A stretch of DNA of 64,000 nt from Mucilaginibacter aquariorum (GTDB taxonomy: Bacteria; Bacteroidota; Bacteroidia; Sphingobacteriales; Sphingobacteriaceae), in NCBI RefSeq assembly GCF_024498135.1, contig NZ_JANHOH010000001.1, forward strand, positions 2,046,001 through 2,110,000. The letters are read 5' to 3'. A model generated the notes under the pieces. That model did no database searches. It was not told where the DNA came from and worked only from the letters and a program-made list of their open reading frames with translations. Of the stretch, positions 60,193 through 64,000 are shown piece after piece (the first letter of the stretch is position 1; every line of letters starts with the position of its first letter). The translations under genes and the position numbers were made by a program.

Positions 60193-61455
60193 ATGAAACA
60201 TTGCTGCTATACTTTGTTATTTTGTTTTTTTATAAGCACATCCTGCTTTGCACAAACCACTCCTTTTGATAATAATGTTTACCGGCACGAGATTAAAAGT
60301 GTTGAGTTTTATAATTCAAAAAAGGCAGCCTCTTTCCCGGCTATCGACCTGGGCAGCAATGAAACAGTAACCCTTGGTTTTGATGACCTGAGTGGCGGCA
60401 GCCGCACCTTTAACTATACCATTCAGCATTGCGATGCTACCTGGAACCCCTCGCGCCTATCCCCTGCCGAGTACCTGGAAAGCTTTATCGACGACCGCCT
60501 GAACGATTACACCTATTCATCGGGCACGTTTCAAAAATACACCCATTACGAGGTGAAGATCCCTAACCGCAACATCATCCCCAAAATATCCGGCAACTAC
60601 ATTTTAAAGGTTTATGAAGATGGCGATCAATCAAAACTGATACTTACCCGCAGGCTTTATGTGGTGGGCAAGCGTGTTTCGGTCAGTGCGAATATTATTG
60701 CCTCCAATATGGTTTCGGCAAGGCGCACTAATCAAAAGGTAAACTTTACTGTAGAATACTCGGGACTGCCTGTGCAAAATCCCAACACCGATATCCGCGT
60801 TTTCCTGATGCAAAATGCCCGCCCCGAAACCGGCATCATGAACAGTAAGCCAACCTACATCCGTGGCACGCAATTAGTTTATAACGATGTAAATATTAAT
60901 GATTTTGCCGGCCGTAACGAGTTCAGACACTTTGATACCCGCTCGTTAAAACTAAACTCGGAACGCATCTCAAAAATCTACAAGGATACCGCTAACACCG
61001 TTATGCTGCTTGGCGACCCCAACCGTAATCTGCCCAACTACATTTTATTGTATGATAACGATGGCAAATTTTTTATCCTGAACCAGGACGGGAACGACCC
61101 TCGCCGCGATGCCGATTACGCGCATATGTATTTTAGTTTGGCCGCCAACAAAGCCGATACCGAAGGCACAGCTTACATTGTTGGTCAGTTTAACGATTAT
61201 AAGCTGGATGACCGCAGCAAACTTACCTTTGACAGCCGCGGCCGCTGGTACACGGATCTGTTGCTGAAACAGGGTGTTTACGATTATCAATACGTATGGG
61301 TTAGCAATGCCACTAAAAAGCCTGATGATACTATTTTAGAAGGCAACTACTTTGAAACCGAGAACGATTATCAGTTATTGGTTTACTATCGCCAAACCGG
61401 CTCACGTTATGAGCAATTGGTAGGGTATAGTTTATTGAATACCGCGAAGCAATAG
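60193..61455 (+). CDS. type IX secretion system plug protein (DUF5103)
   Basis: A 420-residue exported protein (signal peptide ends CFAQ) with the DUF5103 layout: an N-terminal part with VYRHEIKSVEFYNSKKAASFPAI and a C-terminal part with GQFNDYKLDDRSKL and GVYDYQYVWV. In Flavobacterium a member of this family plugs the SprA channel of the type IX secretion system. That supports T9SS presence in this genome, consistent with gldA and fused gldFG, although the main T9SS genes are elsewhere. Confidence 0.85.
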   Translation: MKHCCYTLLFCFFISTSCFAQTTPFDNNVYRHEIKSVEFYNSKKAASFPAIDLGSNETVTLGFDDLSGGSRTFNYTIQHCDATWNPSRLSPAEYLESFIDDRLNDYTYSSGTFQKYTHYEVKIPNRNIIPKISGNYILKVYEDGDQSKLILTRRLYVVGKRVSVSANIIASNMVSARRTNQKVNFTVEYSGLPVQNPNTDIRVFLMQNARPETGIMNSKPTYIRGTQLVYNDVNINDFAGRNEFRHFDTRSLKLNSERISKIYKDTANTVMLLGDPNRNLPNYILLYDNDGKFFILNQDGNDPRRDADYAHMYFSLAANKADTEGTAYIVGQFNDYKLDDRSKLTFDSRGRWYTDLLLKQGVYDYQYVWVSNATKKPDDTILEGNYFETENDYQLLVYYRQTGSRYEQLVGYSLLNTAKQ

Positions 61456-61491
61456 TGTTTGACTTTCAGGCGATACTTTCCTGTTAAAGAT

Positions 61492-61499
61492 TATCTTTG
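61492..61499 (+). promoter_or_regulatory. promoter -7 element (TATCTTTG)
   Basis: An exact TAnnTTTG match 4 bp before the thioesterase ATG, arguing for a leaderless or near-leaderless mRNA from this start. Confidence 0.6.
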
Positions 61500-61503
61500 C
61501 AGG

Positions 61504-62037
61504 ATGAAAGGAAAATCGTCCAAAGAATCATTTACCATAATGAACGAGCTGGTATTACCCAATGATACCAATACCCTTAACAATTTAATGGGGGGGCGTT
61601 TATTACATTGGATGGACATTGCGGCCGCTATATCGGCACAAAAACACTGCAACCGTATTGTGGTAACCGCATCGGTTGATAACGTTTCCTTTAAACACCC
61701 CATAAAACTTGGCGATGTAATTACCATCGAGGCCAAGGTTTCGCGCGCTTTTTCTACTTCGGTTGAGGTAAGGCTGGATGTTTACGCGCAAAACATACCA
61801 TCTGGTACGAAAGTTAAAAGCAACGAAGCTTATTACACATTTGTAGCATTAGACCAAAATGGGCATACCATACCCGTGCCCCCAATGCTGCCCGAAACCG
61901 ATGATGAAATAGAGCTTTACGAAGGAGCACTTCGCCGCAGGCAGTTAAGACTGATACTTGGCGGAAAAATGAAACCCGATGACGCTACCGAGTTAAAGGC
62001 ATTATTTTTTGGCGCTATCGATCCTAAAAAAGACTAA
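61504..62037 (+). CDS. acyl-CoA thioesterase (hotdog fold)
   Basis: A 177-residue hotdog enzyme (SKESFTIMNELVLPNDTNTL, then GGRLLHWMDIAAAISAQKH with the catalytic Asp-like position and VDNVSFKHPIKLGDVI). It hydrolyses acyl-CoA, chain length unknown. The start is set by the TATCTTTG promoter element. Confidence 0.85.
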   Translation: MKGKSSKESFTIMNELVLPNDTNTLNNLMGGRLLHWMDIAAAISAQKHCNRIVVTASVDNVSFKHPIKLGDVITIEAKVSRAFSTSVEVRLDVYAQNIPSGTKVKSNEAYYTFVALDQNGHTIPVPPMLPETDDEIELYEGALRRRQLRLILGGKMKPDDATELKALFFGAIDPKKD

Positions 62038-62097
62038 CCCTTATTTAACACTGTAACTTTCTGGCGGTAAGGCTATCCAAATAGAAATACTGTTTTT

Positions 62098-62973
62098 ATG
62101 GGAAAGCTTTACGTGGTATGTGTGTTTGCATTTTCGTTACTGCTATTAGCGGGTAACGGCATGGCGCAAAATAAGCTACAGTTTTCTGTACCCTTTAAGT
62201 TGATAGATAACCGGCCCTTTATTGAAGTGCGGGTCAATAACAAAACTCTTCATTTTATGCTGGATTGCGGCGCCTCCAATGTAATAGATCTAAATACGGC
62301 AAATTCACTTCATCTTAAATTAAGCAATTCAGGTTACCAAACCGGGGCCGGTGCAAAAAGGGTGCGTAGTTATACCACAAATATTGATACGGCCCGCATT
62401 GGCGGATCGCAAATGGTAAATGAGAATTTCGGGGTGATAGATCTTTCTGAGATAAGGAGCAAATTACACCTGCCTTACCTTGATGGTGCCATTGGGTATA
62501 ATTTCATGAAAGATTATGCCGTTCAGTTCGATTACCCTAAAGGGGTTATTAACTTTTATACAACTTACTCGGGCGCTTACCCTATTCCTTTTACTTTGTA
62601 TTATGGCCAAACGCCTCTGTTAAAAGTAAAGATAGATGGAACGGAGGCAACCGTTATTATGGATACCGGCGACCGCAGTTCTCTCACTATATTTAACCAC
62701 TATGCAGATAAAACCGGCATAAAACAGCGCTACACTTTATCAGGTACCAACATAACCGGCTATGGCATTGGCGGGCCGATTTATGCCCAAACCTTCACCC
62801 TAAAACAGCTGGAAATTGGCCGCAACAAAATAACCGCCATTCCATCACGCATACCCATGCTTAAAACCGGGGCCTTTGCCCAAACAGATATTGATGGCAG
62901 CATAGGCGGCGGGGTTTTAAAAAGCTTTAAGTTCACCATCAACTATAAAACCCAAAAGCTTTATCTCGAATAA
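62098..62973 (+). CDS. retropepsin-like aspartyl protease
   Basis: A 291-residue exported protein (signal peptide ends GNGMAQ). Two aspartyl-protease motifs are present: FMLDCGASNV (about 54-63) and VIMDTGDRSS (about 184-193), so each lobe of the active site is in one chain, with the first motif altered from DTG to DCG. Substrate is unknown. Confidence 0.75.
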   Translation: MGKLYVVCVFAFSLLLLAGNGMAQNKLQFSVPFKLIDNRPFIEVRVNNKTLHFMLDCGASNVIDLNTANSLHLKLSNSGYQTGAGAKRVRSYTTNIDTARIGGSQMVNENFGVIDLSEIRSKLHLPYLDGAIGYNFMKDYAVQFDYPKGVINFYTTYSGAYPIPFTLYYGQTPLLKVKIDGTEATVIMDTGDRSSLTIFNHYADKTGIKQRYTLSGTNITGYGIGGPIYAQTFTLKQLEIGRNKITAIPSRIPMLKTGAFAQTDIDGSIGGGVLKSFKFTINYKTQKLYLE

Positions 62974-63012
62974 TTCTTAAAACATCCGGTTCCTTCTGCA
63001 GGTTAATTATTT

Positions 63013-63531
63013 ATGGATAAACGCATTAAACTACAGCAGGGCGATATTACCAAATTACAGGTTGATGCTATTGTAAATGCCGCAAACAGCAGCCTAATGG
63101 GCGGCGGTGGCGTTGATGGCGCCATACATCGCGCGGGTGGTAAACAAATACTGGAAGAGTGTATTCAAATTGTAAACCGACAGGGCGGTTGTAAAACCGG
63201 CGAAGCTGTAATAACTACCGGCGGCAACTTACCCGCTAAATATGTTATACATACCGTAGGCCCGGTTTGGAACGGTGGCAAGCGTAACGAAGAGCAGCTA
63301 TTAGCTAATTGCTATAACAACAGCCTAAAAATCGCCGCAAACAATGGGGTTAAAAGCATCGCTTTCCCCAATATCAGCACCGGTGTTTACCGTTTTCCAA
63401 AAGAGCAGGCTGCAGCAATCGCGGTAAAAACAGTGGATACATTTCTACAATCAGATCAGGATATAGAAGAAGTGATTTTTATTTGCTTTGACGATGAGAA
63501 TTATAGGTTGTATGAAAAATTATTAGGTTAA
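63013..63531 (+). CDS. macrodomain protein (O-acetyl-ADP-ribose deacetylase-like)
   Basis: A 172-residue macrodomain. Conserved ADP-ribose-binding segments are [40 protein letters not shown] and [15 protein letters not shown], as in YmdB/MacroD enzymes that remove ADP-ribose or O-acetyl groups. It lies downstream of the aspartyl protease, about 40 bp away. Confidence 0.92.
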   Translation: MDKRIKLQQGDITKLQVDAIVNAANSSLMGGGGVDGAIHRAGGKQILEECIQIVNRQGGCKTGEAVITTGGNLPAKYVIHTVGPVWNGGKRNEEQLLANCYNNSLKIAANNGVKSIAFPNISTGVYRFPKEQAAAIAVKTVDTFLQSDQDIEEVIFICFDDENYRLYEKLLG

Positions 63532-63565
63532 TTAGATTTTAACCATGAACACAAAGTGTAAAAAA

Positions 63566-63604
63566 CACAGAGAGCACAGGGTATTTTGCCTCTGTGCTCT
63601 CTGT
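63566..63604. repeat. hairpin of the CACAGAGAGCACAG type
   Basis: ACAGAGAGCACAG pairs with CTGTGCTCTCTGT around a loop of about 13 bases, between convergent genes. Words such as ACACAAAGTGT flank it. A familiar intergenic repeat type in Bacteroidota. Confidence 0.55.
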
Positions 63605-63639
63605 AGTTATCTCTGCTTCCGCTATGGTTATCTCATCAA

Positions 63640-64000
63640 CTATTCAGCCGCGAGCTCCAGTATCCTGTCAAATTCTTCGCGTTTCATACCCATTACAGAT
63701 AAGCGGCCCTGCCTAACTAAACCAATATCTTTAAGGCGTTCGTCGGCTTTTATTTGCTCAAGGGTAACCGGTTTCTTAAGCGGTTCAACAGGCTCCAGGT
63801 CAACCACTACCCAATTGGCATCATCTGTTGTGGGATCCTGATAAAACTCTTTAACCACGCGGGCAATACCAACCACTTCTTTACCGTCGTTGCTGTGGTA
63901 CCACATCACAAGATCGCCCTCTTTCATCAGTTTAAGATTGTTACGCGCCTGATAATTACGCACGCCATCCCAAAAGGTACGGCCTTCTTTATTGAATTTT
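63640..64000 (-). CDS. EVE domain protein (C-terminal part; gene runs off the window)
   Basis: The last 120 residues of a minus-strand gene that continues beyond the right edge; the upstream codons at the edge read ...GRTFWDGVRNYQ, matching the EVE-domain entry motif. MKEGDLVMWYHSNDGKEVVGIARVV is the conserved middle. EVE domains bind modified nucleic-acid bases or RNA. The true start is outside the window. Confidence 0.85.
   Translation of the reverse strand, partial: KFNKEGRTFWDGVRNYQARNNLKLMKEGDLVMWYHSNDGKEVVGIARVVKEFYQDPTTDDANWVVVDLEPVEPLKKPVTLEQIKADERLKDIGLVRQGRLSVMGMKREEFDRILELAAE

Overview
The window looks like chromosomal DNA of a Bacteroidota species, most likely family Sphingobacteriaceae (Mucilaginibacter/Pedobacter-like). 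The evidence is Bacteroidota-type promoters (TAnnTTTG close to start codons), GldA and a fused GldF-GldG, a type IX secretion plug protein, a TamL-type lipoprotein, DUF4397 and DUF4230 proteins, and a full homogentisate route. Genes are densely packed and mostly housekeeping or conserved accessory. I see no prophage, insertion sequence, CRISPR array or classical defence island. Species assignment is inference; no search was run.

Layout. 1-9.3 kb: the truncated start of a probable GH31 glycosidase, apt, an HhH protein, an OlsF-like bifunctional acyltransferase, an Mpo1-like membrane protein, then the minus-strand block pheT / coiled-coil protein / zapA / a 6S-like RNA / rny. 9.35-12.17 kb: a repeat-rich stretch around an acidic small protein, radC and rpsT, including 925 bp without a credible gene and five same-strand copies of AACGGACGGACA. 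12.2-22 kb: a methyltransferase, a Zn-phospholipase-like protein, a DedA protein, two DUF4397 lipoproteins, dnaN, fused gldFG, two paralogous beta-barrel proteins and gldA. 22-33 kb: glyS, a secreted protein, an AI-2E-type permease, an M16 peptidase pair, a DUF4230 protein, an OsmC protein, an Old Yellow Enzyme homologue, a zinc-ribbon protein and a short ssb, the last two separated by a perfect 30-bp palindrome.

33-44.8 kb: an SDR, a long aromatic amino acid hydroxylase, a YbhN-like membrane protein, aguB and aguA (agmatine to putrescine) with a four-helix-bundle ORF and inverted repeats between them, a LiaF-like protein with a LytS/LytTR two-component pair, and an L,D-transpeptidase. 44.8-50 kb: aromatic catabolism (flavin reductase, FAH family, hmgA, hpd). 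Together with the hydroxylase at 34-36 kb these cover phenylalanine to fumarylacetoacetate cleavage except transamination and maleylacetoacetate isomerase. 50-64 kb: tspO, a 13-copy heptamer repeat, tamL head to head with a TrmH-type methyltransferase, tRNA-Cys, pyrD, a SGNH hydrolase, an ABC-F protein, a P-loop protein, the T9SS plug protein, a thioesterase, an aspartyl protease, a macrodomain protein and a truncated EVE-domain gene.

The most interesting non-gene signals are the 6S-like RNA directly upstream of rny, the 12-mer cluster at 9.8-12.1 kb, the 30-bp palindrome upstream of ssb, the inverted-repeat-flanked four-helix cassette splitting aguB/aguA (its right repeat supplies the aguA start codon), and a family of hairpin repeats, one flanked by 21-bp direct repeats. 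I did not find a clearly novel multi-gene system.
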